From a virus: 64,000 nucleotides of DNA. Made by a program: the position numbers and the translations under genes. The stretch covers positions 1 through 64,000 of the IMG/VR virus record IMGVR_UViG_3300043463_000045; one strand, given 5' to 3'. The notes under the pieces were generated by a model. That model saw nothing but the letters and a program-made list of their open reading frames with translations, made no database searches and had not been told where the DNA came from. Below, one piece after another: positions 38,228 through 46,455 of this stretch. The stretch's first letter is position 1. Every line of letters starts with the position of its first letter.

Positions 38228-39238
38228 ATGGGAAGCTGGAACGCAACTTGTGGTCTAACGAGTCTACCGATCATTTCTGGTGAAGAAGTATACGTATTCC
38301 CCATCGTGGAATCGTATCGAGATAGCTTTTGCTATTCTACGGCACTATATAATCCTGTCATTATTCCGTTTCGTGCGAAATACAATGACTATGGTGCGGG
38401 CGAAGATTGCAGTGGTGTCGCTCTTGACTTGATTGTTGAAGGGATTCGCAAAAACCTCATTGAACTTGAAGTTGGCGAAAATCAATATCATGACATCGCT
38501 GTAAAACGTGAAGGCTTTGACATTGACACTTTCTTTGAAGTTGTTCATGAAAAACGCCTTCGTGTGAACAATCCACTTCGTGGATATGAAGGTCAACCAA
38601 AATACAGACAAGTCTTCTTTACTATGATTCGTAAAGATGTAGTTGATCGTCTGTGGAATGAATGGACGTTTGATTGGTATAAGCGTAAAGATGCAGAAAT
38701 CCCAGAAGGGTGGGAAACTGACCAATACTATTTCAAGAACATTACCTACGCAAAACTTGCAACATTGATTCCTGACTATATGGAGTTTTGTGCAAATAAA
38801 AAATCGCCACGACTCGGCTCTGTGAATGACATCATCAAAGCCGATGATGAAACCGCACAAAAACAGCGTGACATTCTAAACGACTTGTTTATGCGTCAGT
38901 ATTTCTTTGAGGGAAGCCGTGACCACATTCTGTCAGATACGTTTGGTCATGCATTTGGCAGTGGTTATGCTGGTGGTGGGTTTGCAGACATTGTAAACTT
39001 CTCTGACCCTATTCTTGAAATGTTTATTTCTGGAAACAAAGAAGGTGCGTATGAACTGATGCGCGAAGCACTTCTTGGTAAGATGGTCAATAGCTTTATG
39101 GAAGCAACTCGTAAGATTTGGATGCCTGTTATGCACCAAGGTTCACAGTCAGAAGAATATGCAGAGTATCGTCTACTCAACAAGATTTCTACGGATGTAA
39201 TGAACGCTCGTGAAAAAGAGTTTGAATATGACGAATGA
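38228..39238 (+). CDS. conserved hypothetical phage protein
   Basis: 336 residues opening with MGSWNATCGLTSLPI, a start I associate with a protein found in several large phages. Alpha/beta, Tyr/Phe-rich. Function unknown. AAGGAA upstream. Confidence 0.75.
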   Translation: MGSWNATCGLTSLPIISGEEVYVFPIVESYRDSFCYSTALYNPVIIPFRAKYNDYGAGEDCSGVALDLIVEGIRKNLIELEVGENQYHDIAVKREGFDIDTFFEVVHEKRLRVNNPLRGYEGQPKYRQVFFTMIRKDVVDRLWNEWTFDWYKRKDAEIPEGWETDQYYFKNITYAKLATLIPDYMEFCANKKSPRLGSVNDIIKADDETAQKQRDILNDLFMRQYFFEGSRDHILSDTFGHAFGSGYAGGGFADIVNFSDPILEMFISGNKEGAYELMREALLGKMVNSFMEATRKIWMPVMHQGSQSEEYAEYRLLNKISTDVMNAREKEFEYDE

Positions 39239-39241
39239 TGC

Positions 39242-39270
39242 TTGACAAATATTTGAAAATAAAGTATAAA
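39242..39270 (+). promoter_or_regulatory. promoter of the NMNAT/Nudix gene
   Basis: TTGACA, 17-base spacer, TATAAA extended to TATAAATA, so a late reading is also possible. The spacer box is diverged. Confidence 0.75.
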
Positions 39271-39322
39271 TAATAGTGAAGGACAGAGAGTCCTTCACAT
39301 AACAGCAAAAGGAGTTTTTGCA

Positions 39323-40354
39323 ATGCGAGACGCACTCGTTTTTATCGGTCGGTTCCAGCCGTTTCACAATGGACACAAAGCAGTTATTGATGCTGCACTT
39401 GAACAAGCACATGAAGTTGTTGTAGTCGTAGGTTCCAGCTTCGCTGCTCGTAATATCCGAAATCCATTTACATTCCAAGAACGCAAGGCTATGATTGAAG
39501 CCGTGTATCCGCCAGGTAAGACTGAACGCACGACTCGTGTGAAGGTCGTTCCTGTGTCAGATTACCCATATGACGACAACAAATGGGTCAACGCCATTCA
39601 AAAGATTGTTGATGCTACTGTCCCGAATGCACAAGATGTTGGTCTGATTGGCCATTCAAAAGACAGCACTAGCTACTACCTGAACATCTTTCCACGTTGG
39701 AAGAATCATATTGAAGTTGATGATGTTGGTGGTATCAACGCAACTGACATTCGTAAATCTTTGTTTGAAGTTAATAGTAACACGCTAGAGAATCTCAAAA
39801 CTTTGATGCCTGATGCTGCTAGAAGCAGGATGCTTGACATTTTTCTATCTGCATCTGCTCAGTGGAAAGTTATTGAGCAAGAATACAACATGGTCAAGAA
39901 GTATAAAGAAGCATGGAAGGCTGCACCTTTCCCGCCCACTTTTATGACCGTAGACGCCGTTGTAGTGCAGTCTGGACACATCCTACTGGTCAAGCGTGGT
40001 GACATGCCTGGCAAGGGCCAATGGGCGCTCCCTGGCGGTTTCCTGAACCAAGATGAGACTATGCTGGATGGTGCCATTCGTGAACTGAAAGAAGAAACCA
40101 AAATCAAGGTTCCTGTCCCAGTGCTGAAAGGTTCTATCAAGGGTTCCAAGACTTTTGATGCTCCTAATCGTTCGTCTCGTGGTCGCACCATTACCCAAGC
40201 ATTTCACATTGATTTGGGCGTTGGTGAACTGCCGAAAGTGAAAGGTTCGGATGATGCCGAAAAAGCGTTCTGGGTTCCGTTCAAAGACGTGAAGCAAGAA
40301 AAGATGTTTGAAGATCACTTCCACATCATCGACAACTTTATCAACATTGGGTGA
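39323..40354 (+). CDS. bifunctional NMN adenylyltransferase/Nudix hydrolase
   Basis: 343 residues. Residues 1-175: GRFQPFHNGHK is the HxGH nucleotidyltransferase motif, and ISLTRDIR-like GGINATDIRKS the substrate loop. Residues 200-343: GGFLNQDETMLDGAIRELKEET is a complete Nudix box. Same architecture as NatV of vibriophage KVP40. Converts NMN and ATP to NAD; the Nudix part cleaves ADP-ribose or similar. Works with NadV next door. Confidence 0.93.
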   Translation: MRDALVFIGRFQPFHNGHKAVIDAALEQAHEVVVVVGSSFAARNIRNPFTFQERKAMIEAVYPPGKTERTTRVKVVPVSDYPYDDNKWVNAIQKIVDATVPNAQDVGLIGHSKDSTSYYLNIFPRWKNHIEVDDVGGINATDIRKSLFEVNSNTLENLKTLMPDAARSRMLDIFLSASAQWKVIEQEYNMVKKYKEAWKAAPFPPTFMTVDAVVVQSGHILLVKRGDMPGKGQWALPGGFLNQDETMLDGAIRELKEETKIKVPVPVLKGSIKGSKTFDAPNRSSRGRTITQAFHIDLGVGELPKVKGSDDAEKAFWVPFKDVKQEKMFEDHFHIIDNFINIG

Positions 40355-40359
40355 GCAAA

Positions 40360-40662
40360 ATGAAGATTCTTGAAGCGGGAAAAAACGGAAAAAATACTTG
40401 GTCACTGCAACATCGATGCACTGGATGGGGCAATGGCGAAAATGGATGCGAAGCATTGCTTGAACTTGAGTTCGATGACCTTCGTTATTATCAGGGAACT
40501 GGTGAGGGGTGGGGTATATTTACAAAAGAACCAGCCGTATCATTCAAGTGTCCATGCTGCGGCAAACTAACTGATATTGGGCTAAATGATTGGCCTGTTG
40601 GGTATCGTGAATTGCCAAGGTGGACAAAAGAATGGCAAGAATCCAGACCAGCCGCTGCATAA
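40360..40662 (+). CDS. zinc-ribbon hypothetical protein
   Basis: 100 residues from ATG 40360. CTGWGNGENGC and CPCC give four likely zinc ligands. Between the two NAD-salvage genes; function unknown. Confidence 0.7.
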   Translation: MKILEAGKNGKNTWSLQHRCTGWGNGENGCEALLELEFDDLRYYQGTGEGWGIFTKEPAVSFKCPCCGKLTDIGLNDWPVGYRELPRWTKEWQESRPAAA

Positions 40663-40666
40663 CCTA

Positions 40667-40697
40667 TTGACATTATCACAATGACGTGGTAATGTCA
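40667..40697 (+). promoter_or_regulatory. promoter with built-in inverted repeat
   Basis: TTGACA (40667-40672), 17-base spacer, TAATGT (40690-40695). An almost perfect 12-base inverted repeat, TGACATTATCAC/GTGGTAATGTCA (40668-40679/40686-40697), spans from -35 to -10, so a repressor bound there would block polymerase. Confidence 0.65.
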
Positions 40698-40746
40698 TCA
40701 AGTCCAAACAGAGAGTTTGGCAATCTAACAATAGAGGAGTTCTATT

Positions 40747-42165
40747 ATGAAAAGCAATCTACTACTAAATACCGACAGCTACAAAGCGTCAATGTTCGTT
40801 CAATACCCTGAAAATACAGAAACTGTATTCAGCTACATTGAAAGCCGTGGCGGAAAATACAATGAACTTGTGTTCTTCGGACTACAAGCGTTCATCAAAG
40901 AGTATCTGCTTGAACCAATCACGATGGCAGATGTGGATGAAGCAGAAGAAATCTGGACTGGCCATGGGGAACCATTCAATCGTGAAGGTTGGGAATACAT
41001 CGTCAAGGAACTTGGCGGGAAACTTCCTATTCGCATCAAAGCTGCGCCCGAAGGGACTGTGATTCCTGTTCACAACGCAATGGTTACTGTTGAAAACACC
41101 GATCCAAAGTGTTTCTGGTTGACCACCTACTTGGAAACTGCATTGCTTCGTGCAATCTGGTATCCAACCACTGTTGCCACAACCAGCCGTGAAATCAAGA
41201 AAATCATTCAGAAGTTCATGGTTGAAACTGGCGGCGATCTTGCTGGACTCAACTTCAAACTACACGACTTCGGTGCGCGAGGAACATCTTCGCATGAGTC
41301 TGCCACTCTTGGCGGCATGGCTCACTTGGTCAGCTTTATGGGGACTGACACTATTGCTGCTGTAGTTGGTGCAAAACGCTACTACAAAATGCCAATGGCA
41401 GGGTTCTCTATTCCTGCTGCTGAACATAGCACCATTACTTCTTGGGGTCGCGAAAACGAAGTCAAAGCATACAAAAATATGCTGAAACAGTTCGCTAAAC
41501 CTGGGTCAATCCTTGCTGTTGTTTCTGACAGCTATGATATTTTCAACGCTGTTGAAAATCTATGGGGTGGTGAACTTCGCGAAGAAGTAATCAAGTCTGG
41601 CGCAACTCTTGTTGTCCGTCCCGACTCTGGTGACCCAGTTGAAGTTGTGACAAAAGTTGCAAAACTGTTGGACAAAACTTTTGGTTCAACTGTAAACGCA
41701 AAAGGTTACAAACTTCTAAATCATGTTCGTATCATTCAAGGTGATGGCATCAATTCGGATAGTGTCAAAGCTATTCTTGAAAGCCTGAAAGCAAATGGTT
41801 TCTGTGCCGACAACGTTGCATTTGGTATGGGTGGCGCTCTACTTGGCGCTCCACAACGCGATGACCAGAAGTTTGCGATGAAGTGTTCTGCTGCACTTGT
41901 GAATGGGGTTTGGGTTGATGTTTACAAAGACCCAATCACTGATAAAGGTAAACTTTCTAAGAAAGGTCGCCTTGAACTGGTTCACGAATGTGGAATTGGA
42001 AGCTGCGGGTTCCGAACCGTAGAAGAAAAGAACGCTCGTGAAGAAGACAAAGTTCTTCGGGTTGTATATGAAAACGGTGACCTTCTTCTTGAAGATACGT
42101 TTGAAGCAATCCGTGAACGTGCGGTTGTGAACCCTGAAACTGAAATGGTGTCTCGCTATGAGTGA
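40747..42165 (+). CDS. nadV: nicotinamide phosphoribosyltransferase (NadV)
   Basis: 472 residues, full length for the family. TDSYKASM start, FKLHDFGARGTSS-HESA-LGG, S-D-YD-FNAVE and RPDSGDPVEV follow NAMPT/NadV in order, with the catalytic His and phosphoribosyl-binding Asp-Ser-Gly. Makes NMN from nicotinamide and PRPP, feeding the NMN adenylyltransferase at 39323 and recycling nicotinamide released by the sirtuin. Confidence 0.95.
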   Translation: MKSNLLLNTDSYKASMFVQYPENTETVFSYIESRGGKYNELVFFGLQAFIKEYLLEPITMADVDEAEEIWTGHGEPFNREGWEYIVKELGGKLPIRIKAAPEGTVIPVHNAMVTVENTDPKCFWLTTYLETALLRAIWYPTTVATTSREIKKIIQKFMVETGGDLAGLNFKLHDFGARGTSSHESATLGGMAHLVSFMGTDTIAAVVGAKRYYKMPMAGFSIPAAEHSTITSWGRENEVKAYKNMLKQFAKPGSILAVVSDSYDIFNAVENLWGGELREEVIKSGATLVVRPDSGDPVEVVTKVAKLLDKTFGSTVNAKGYKLLNHVRIIQGDGINSDSVKAILESLKANGFCADNVAFGMGGALLGAPQRDDQKFAMKCSAALVNGVWVDVYKDPITDKGKLSKKGRLELVHECGIGSCGFRTVEEKNAREEDKVLRVVYENGDLLLEDTFEAIRERAVVNPETEMVSRYE

Positions 42166-42349
42166 TTTTCCTCCAATCCCAAAAGACCTGTTTGATACTT
42201 CGTCAAAAGAGTATGTTACTTGGATGGCTGCTGTATGGAAAGCAAATGATGAACGTAACAAGAAACTTGCTGCGGTCAAAACTGTGTCACTGTTAGGAAA
42301 ACACAACGGTGTTCTACCAGATGACGTATTTGAATTGCTAACAAAATAA
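42158..42349 (+). CDS. hypothetical protein
   Basis: 63 residues overlapping the nadV end by eight bases; helical, ends just before the terminator. Confidence 0.68.
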   Translation: MSDFPPIPKDLFDTSSKEYVTWMAAVWKANDERNKKLAAVKTVSLLGKHNGVLPDDVFELLTK

Positions 42350-42354
42350 CAGAA

Positions 42355-42378
42355 AAGGCGGCTTCGGTCGCCTTTTTT
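42355..42378 (+). terminator. rho-independent terminator
   Basis: AAGGCGGC-TTCG-GTCGCCTT then T's; ends the nadV unit. Confidence 0.93.
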
Positions 42379-42380
42379 AT

Positions 42381-42409
42381 TTGACTTTTGATACGAATCA
42401 TCTTATAAG
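42381..42409 (+). promoter_or_regulatory. CGAATCA-family promoter
   Basis: TTGACT, CGAATCA (42394-42400), TATAAG, 17-base spacer, starting right after the terminator. Confidence 0.9.
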
Positions 42410-42434
42410 TGTAAAGTAACAAAGGGAGATAATC

Positions 42435-42617
42435 ATGACTGACAGCAAAGCCAATCTTCTTCAGATTTTGGAAGAACAAAAGAATGATTATATTTCAAGG
42501 GAAGGATACCGAGAATATAGTTGTCTGTTGGACCTCGTTGAATGCGGAAGTATCAAAACTTTTGAAGAACTTGCCGAATATGGAATAGAAACTGAAGGTT
42601 ACAAAATAAAAGCATGA
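42435..42617 (+). CDS. hypothetical protein
   Basis: 60 acidic helical residues after AAAGGGAG. ATGA overlap with the next gene. Confidence 0.7.
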   Translation: MTDSKANLLQILEEQKNDYISREGYREYSCLLDLVECGSIKTFEELAEYGIETEGYKIKA

Positions 42618-42856
42618 ATCTTGTATATGAAGCCAACTGGAACACCTATGAAGAATGGGGTGGAGTTCGTATATATGAAGATGAGAATGAATGTTTTCAT
42701 GTTCAGTATGGCGGTCGCTCTGTTTATTCATCACACAACGACCCAGATTGGGAAGAACCATACATCGTGTCGCCCGACACTGTTCTTGAACTCATAGATG
42801 AATGGGTCGCCATTGAAAAAGAAAATGAAGAATACTGGGAACGCAACTACTTTTGA
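42614..42856 (+). CDS. hypothetical acidic protein
   Basis: 80 residues rich in Glu, Trp and Tyr; no motif. Confidence 0.7.
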   Translation: MNLVYEANWNTYEEWGGVRIYEDENECFHVQYGGRSVYSSHNDPDWEEPYIVSPDTVLELIDEWVAIEKENEEYWERNYF

Positions 42857-42858
42857 TG

Positions 42859-42887
42859 TTGACAGTGAGGGCGAATCACTGTATACA
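42859..42887 (+). promoter_or_regulatory. CGAATCA-family promoter
   Basis: TTGACA, CGAATCA (42872-42878), TATACA, 17-base spacer, then TAATCTGTAGCCA. Confidence 0.92.
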
Positions 42888-42916
42888 TAATCTGTAGCCA
42901 CTAAGGAGAAACATAG

Positions 42917-43096
42917 ATGCGCTTTGCTTTTTATATGTTCTGGACTATTCTTGCTCCTTTCTTTCTTGGTGGCATTGTGTGGGTTTTTGCCCCTGCTGTT
43001 CTCCCTAACTGGGCAATCGCCATCGGAGTTCTGACTCATCTGATAGTGTGGGGGACTGTTCAAGAATGGTTGAATGAAAACAACTGGGATCGTTGA
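42917..43096 (+). CDS. small two-segment membrane protein
   Basis: 59 residues; membrane segments near 4-25 and 33-51, charged C-terminus. Behind AAGGAGAAA. Could be an early envelope protein; a holin is possible but early control argues against it. Confidence 0.7.
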   Translation: MRFAFYMFWTILAPFFLGGIVWVFAPAVLPNWAIAIGVLTHLIVWGTVQEWLNENNWDR

Positions 43097-43108
43097 GAGG
43101 AAAACAGA

Positions 43109-43390
43109 ATGAATACCTATACTGAAACCGTCAATCGTTTTGTTGTTGAATATCTGGAAGATTTGCCAGAAGAACACAAGGCACATTATCGTCTCAACGG
43201 CATTGACCCAGACAACAACTGGCAACTCAAGTGGTCGTTCACCAACGTGGAAGCTGCCAACGAACAGTGTATTGACGAAGAACAGTGGTATAAAAACTTC
43301 TGCGAAGAAAATGGTTACTCTGTTCGCAAAAAGTTTCGTGTGCGAGACTTGGGTGGACCTGTCACCATTGAACGTTCTATGTTTCTCTGA
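43109..43390 (+). CDS. hypothetical protein
   Basis: 93 residues after GAGAGGAAA. Acidic helical N-terminus; no motif. Confidence 0.7.
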   Translation: MNTYTETVNRFVVEYLEDLPEEHKAHYRLNGIDPDNNWQLKWSFTNVEAANEQCIDEEQWYKNFCEENGYSVRKKFRVRDLGGPVTIERSMFL

Positions 43391-43401
43391 AAGGAAAAGA
43401 A

Positions 43402-43668
43402 ATGATTAGTGCAAAAGAAGCAAAAGAACTCGCTGGACCACCGCTTGAAAAAGTTCTGGCGGAACTTGATGAAATGGTTCGTAGTGCTGCCACCAAAGGC
43501 AAAACGAACATTCGTGTTCCTTATGACCACTGTATCTTTCATGGATATTCGGCTCGGTTCAAGAACCCAGAAGTGAACGCAAAACTTGTTGAACTTGGTT
43601 ACAATGTGACAACTCAAAGTGAAGACCGACAGTTTGTTGATGTGTGGATTGAAGTATCTTGGGCTTGA
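43402..43668 (+). CDS. hypothetical protein
   Basis: 88 residues; helix 1-35 then strands (VTTQSEDRQFVDVWIEV). The TGA stop lies in the next -35. Confidence 0.7.
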   Translation: MISAKEAKELAGPPLEKVLAELDEMVRSAATKGKTNIRVPYDHCIFHGYSARFKNPEVNAKLVELGYNVTTQSEDRQFVDVWIEVSWA

Positions 43669-43693
43669 CATTCTGAACGAATCACTGTATACA
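43665..43693 (+). promoter_or_regulatory. CGAATCA-family promoter
   Basis: TTGACA, CGAATCA (43678-43684), TATACA, 17-base spacer, then TAATCTGTAGTCA. Confidence 0.92.
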
Positions 43694-43720
43694 TAATCTG
43701 TAGTCAGCAAGGAGAGAGAA

Positions 43721-44086
43721 ATGACCAAGTATCTTGTCGTCGGTGAATATGGCCCTATTGGCGGTATGTCGGTCGAACTCGAAGTTGAAGCTACTACCCC
43801 AGAAGAAGCATTTGACAAGTTCTGTGCTACAATTGAAGCCGATATGCCGCACACATGGGACCGCATGGGTCGTCGGAACGTGAGTGTTCTGCATGAAGTC
43901 AAAGAAGCAAAAGCAGAACCCGTTGTCCCCAAGTCTGTTTGGGAAGTCAAGTTTGTTGGCCGTATGACTCCTTATAAGGTCCATGCTCTTACCTTCATTG
44001 AAGCGGTTGAAGAAGCAAAGAAAGTTGCAGTTGAAATCGGTGAAGCTGAAACGAACATCAAAGCTGTAACCTACCTGATGTATTGA
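43721..44086 (+). CDS. hypothetical protein with two similar halves
   Basis: 121 residues. Both halves follow KY/KF-V-E-V-A-T-EEA: residues 1-45 (VEATTPEEAFDKF) and 75-121 (VHALTFIEAVEEAKK) look like a repeated small alpha/beta unit. Function unknown. Confidence 0.7.
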   Translation: MTKYLVVGEYGPIGGMSVELEVEATTPEEAFDKFCATIEADMPHTWDRMGRRNVSVLHEVKEAKAEPVVPKSVWEVKFVGRMTPYKVHALTFIEAVEEAKKVAVEIGEAETNIKAVTYLMY

Positions 44087-44094
44087 GAGACGAA

Positions 44095-44361
44095 ATGGAC
44101 GAAGTGAGTATAAACTATCTGGACTATATGCGTCCTATTTCGGAGTTTCCGAAAACAGACGACGAAGATCAGCCATTGCTGATTATGAAAGCCAAAAATG
44201 GGTTGATGTTTCGTGGCGTCTGGGATGGCGCTGCTGGTTATTTTATGATTGATAGTCTGGTGTTTGCTCCCGAAACAGAAGAACAAGAGGAATGCGTGAA
44301 GCGAATGGAAATCCCAGGTCGCGTATACATTCCTCTGGAATCTTTTCTATATTCTGCTTGA
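44095..44361 (+). CDS. hypothetical protein
   Basis: 88 residues from ATG 44095 behind GAGAGACG. Beta-rich (LMFRGVWDGAAGYFMIDS). Stop in the next -35. Confidence 0.7.
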   Translation: MDEVSINYLDYMRPISEFPKTDDEDQPLLIMKAKNGLMFRGVWDGAAGYFMIDSLVFAPETEEQEECVKRMEIPGRVYIPLESFLYSA

Positions 44362-44386
44362 CAAACGCCCGCGAATCAGATACACA
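44358..44386 (+). promoter_or_regulatory. CGAATCA-family promoter variant
   Basis: TTGACA, CGAATCA (44372-44378) one base further from the -35 than usual, TACACA, 17-base spacer. Confidence 0.8.
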
Positions 44387-44418
44387 TACTATGTAATCGG
44401 CAACAAGGAGATATGCCA

Positions 44419-44694
44419 ATGACCTTCCCTCGTGAAATCCTCAACATCGCTGAAACCACCGACTTCGTTGGTTATGTCGTGATGGACTATGATGGTGTGT
44501 TTGGTAGCACTACCGATGTGACTCGTGCGGTTGGTTGGGCCAGTGATCGTTCCAAGATGAAAGGTCTTGAGGAATACGTGAAAGTCTACTACGTATTTAC
44601 TTGGGGTAAATATTCTCCCATCGCTGGTGAACGTGCGATTGAAGAATTTGATTGGGAAAAAGCCCGTAACGAACTTATGTACGGACCCCTGTGA
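44419..44694 (+). CDS. hypothetical protein
   Basis: 91 residues; ATG 44419 preferred because AAGGAG lies eight bases before it, against two for ATG 44413. No motif. Confidence 0.7.
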   Translation: MTFPREILNIAETTDFVGYVVMDYDGVFGSTTDVTRAVGWASDRSKMKGLEEYVKVYYVFTWGKYSPIAGERAIEEFDWEKARNELMYGPL

Positions 44695-44855
44695 TGAAAG
44701 TTTTAGTCCCCTCGTCTGACCATGGCTACGTTGAAGTTGTAGTCAGAAAAATGAAAGTCGTTTTCAACAAAAAGTATCGCTCGTATTCTGAATATATGGG
44801 TGATGAATACCTTGAAGACGGTGATGAGGTTGTAGAGCGAGAGGTTGCGGAATGA
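44694..44855 (+). CDS. 53-residue hypothetical protein
   Basis: Overlaps both neighbours (TGATG before, ATGATG after), which supports it. Strand-rich start, acidic tail. Confidence 0.62.
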   Translation: MKVLVPSSDHGYVEVVVRKMKVVFNKKYRSYSEYMGDEYLEDGDEVVEREVAE

Positions 44856-45133
44856 TGGATGCGAAACGCGAAGCACTGTGGCGGGATACTTCCGCCTCTC
44901 ACCGCCGTATTCAGAGTGCGGTATTTGAACTTCAATCTATTGCTCGTGCGGTTTCTTATCTGCATCCCACTCTCGCAGAAGACCTAGAAGTCCTAGCCAC
45001 AGATATTGAACACTCCCGTAAACAAATCCAAGGCAATGACGCTGAACTGATCAACCTTGACCTTGCCGATAGTCAAAGGTTTATGGGCGAAACAATGATG
45101 GCGCTGCTTGATGCTGCGTCAAAGCAAAACTGA
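44852..45133 (+). CDS. hypothetical helical protein
   Basis: 93 residues, helical hairpin-like; no motif. Confidence 0.7.
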   Translation: MMDAKREALWRDTSASHRRIQSAVFELQSIARAVSYLHPTLAEDLEVLATDIEHSRKQIQGNDAELINLDLADSQRFMGETMMALLDAASKQN

Positions 45134-45155
45134 TTACACAACAGGAGATACTACC

Positions 45156-45560
45156 ATGCGCTATATGTTTGAGTTGAGTTTCCACACAAACTATTTTCGT
45201 GACAACGAGGATGAACCCGATAACTTTGTTATGGTTGTGTTTGAAGGCAACAAAGAGTTAGAAGACGATATTGGCCAATCGTCTGGCGCAGTAGCACTAT
45301 TACAAGAAGATATTGAATACGATACTGTAACTCATGACTACTACGGACTTCAAGACGACAAATGTTCCCGCCACGGTTACAGCATCTATGAAGCCGATGA
45401 AACTCAAATGGAAGACATCATTAATCGGTGGACCGATGGATTGGTGAATGCGTTTGGGGACCAGATCAAGGCTGCGGTTCGATATAGCTTTGATGTTTCA
45501 TCTGACGAAGATTATGAAGAAAAGGAAACTGCCGCATTTAATCTGGCATTCAATGGTTGA
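45156..45560 (+). CDS. hypothetical acidic protein
   Basis: 134 residues from ATG 45156 behind AGGAGA. Strongly acidic throughout, which can suggest a DNA-mimic-type inhibitor, but no family is recognised. Stop in the next -35. Confidence 0.72.
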   Translation: MRYMFELSFHTNYFRDNEDEPDNFVMVVFEGNKELEDDIGQSSGAVALLQEDIEYDTVTHDYYGLQDDKCSRHGYSIYEADETQMEDIINRWTDGLVNAFGDQIKAAVRYSFDVSSDEDYEEKETAAFNLAFNG

Positions 45561-45585
45561 CATTCGGAACGAATCACTGTATACA
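45557..45585 (+). promoter_or_regulatory. CGAATCA-family promoter
   Basis: TTGACA, CGAATCA (45570-45576), TATACA, 17-base spacer, then TAATCTGTATCCA. Confidence 0.92.
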
Positions 45586-45612
45586 TAATCTGTATCCAGA
45601 GAGGAACCAGAT

Positions 45613-46140
45613 ATGAAGTTTGACGTTCTGCCGATCATCAACGAGACTCCGAATGATGCGAAATATTTTCGTAAAATGTATGAAGACTCGTTGACTGCTC
45701 GGTTGGCGCACAAACAATCAAAATGGGTTTATCTTCGAACTCGTCTCGCAGAAGCACAGAACTGGAAATGCTGCTTCTGCGGTTGCTATATGCACGAAGT
45801 TCATGGTAAACGCAACAGCGTAACCGTTGAGCATGTCATTCCGAAATCAAAAGGTGGAACCAACGAATGGGAAAACCTTGCTGCATCTTGCTATGCTTGT
45901 AATAACAATCGTGGAACCAAGGATGCTGAAAAGTTTCGTCCTTCGCCGCCCGCTGAAAAATCAAACGCCGTTGTTCGGCTGGAAGCCAAGGTTCGGAAAT
46001 ATCTGAAAAAAGCAGAACGGTTTGCCGAAGTGGGCTTCAATGTGAATGAAAACATTCAGTCGTTTGATGCTTGGTTTTCTACTCTCCATCTTTGTGCGAA
46101 AGGTAAAGAAATGTTCTTTGCCGAATACAAAGCCGCTTGA
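45613..46140 (+). CDS. HNH endonuclease
   Basis: 175 residues. CCFCGCYM, VEHVIPKSKGG and ASCYACNNNRG form an HNH fold with a four-Cys zinc site. Stand-alone, so either a homing-type nuclease or one acting on host DNA. C-terminal 60 residues are helical. Confidence 0.88.
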   Translation: MKFDVLPIINETPNDAKYFRKMYEDSLTARLAHKQSKWVYLRTRLAEAQNWKCCFCGCYMHEVHGKRNSVTVEHVIPKSKGGTNEWENLAASCYACNNNRGTKDAEKFRPSPPAEKSNAVVRLEAKVRKYLKKAERFAEVGFNVNENIQSFDAWFSTLHLCAKGKEMFFAEYKAA

Positions 46141-46164
46141 CATTTTTTGAAAATTGTATATAGT
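46137..46164 (+). promoter_or_regulatory. sigma70-type promoter
   Basis: TTGACA and TATAGT with 16 bases between; GAAAAT stands near the usual spacer-box position. Confidence 0.6.
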
Positions 46165-46190
46165 TGTAAGGTAAAGAAAGGAGTTATAAA

Positions 46191-46388
46191 ATGGATGATT
46201 GTAATAACTGTATGGAGAACCCAGATACTCCAATGATAAACGATTGCTGCAAAAACGAAAGTAATCATGTCTTTGCAGAAAAGTTCAAAGACATAATCAC
46301 AGTGCAAGCAGGATTTTCATATACTGTTTACATCACATACTGCAAGTCTTGCGGTTCTGTGATTGATGCAAAAACTTGGATCGAATAA
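46191..46388 (+). CDS. small zinc-ribbon-like protein
   Basis: 65 residues with CNNC, DCC and CKSC pairs. Four to six Cys could bind zinc. Function unknown. Confidence 0.68.
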   Translation: MDDCNNCMENPDTPMINDCCKNESNHVFAEKFKDIITVQAGFSYTVYITYCKSCGSVIDAKTWIE

Positions 46389-46399
46389 GAAAAAACATA

Positions 46400-46428
46400 T
46401 TGACACTGTTGTGTGTCTATGCTATGTT
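46400..46428 (+). promoter_or_regulatory. promoter of the RNA ligase gene
   Basis: TTGACA, 17-base spacer, TATGTT; no CGAATCA box. Confidence 0.68.
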
Positions 46429-46455
46429 GCTTGAGTAAGACAGAGAGGCACCACC

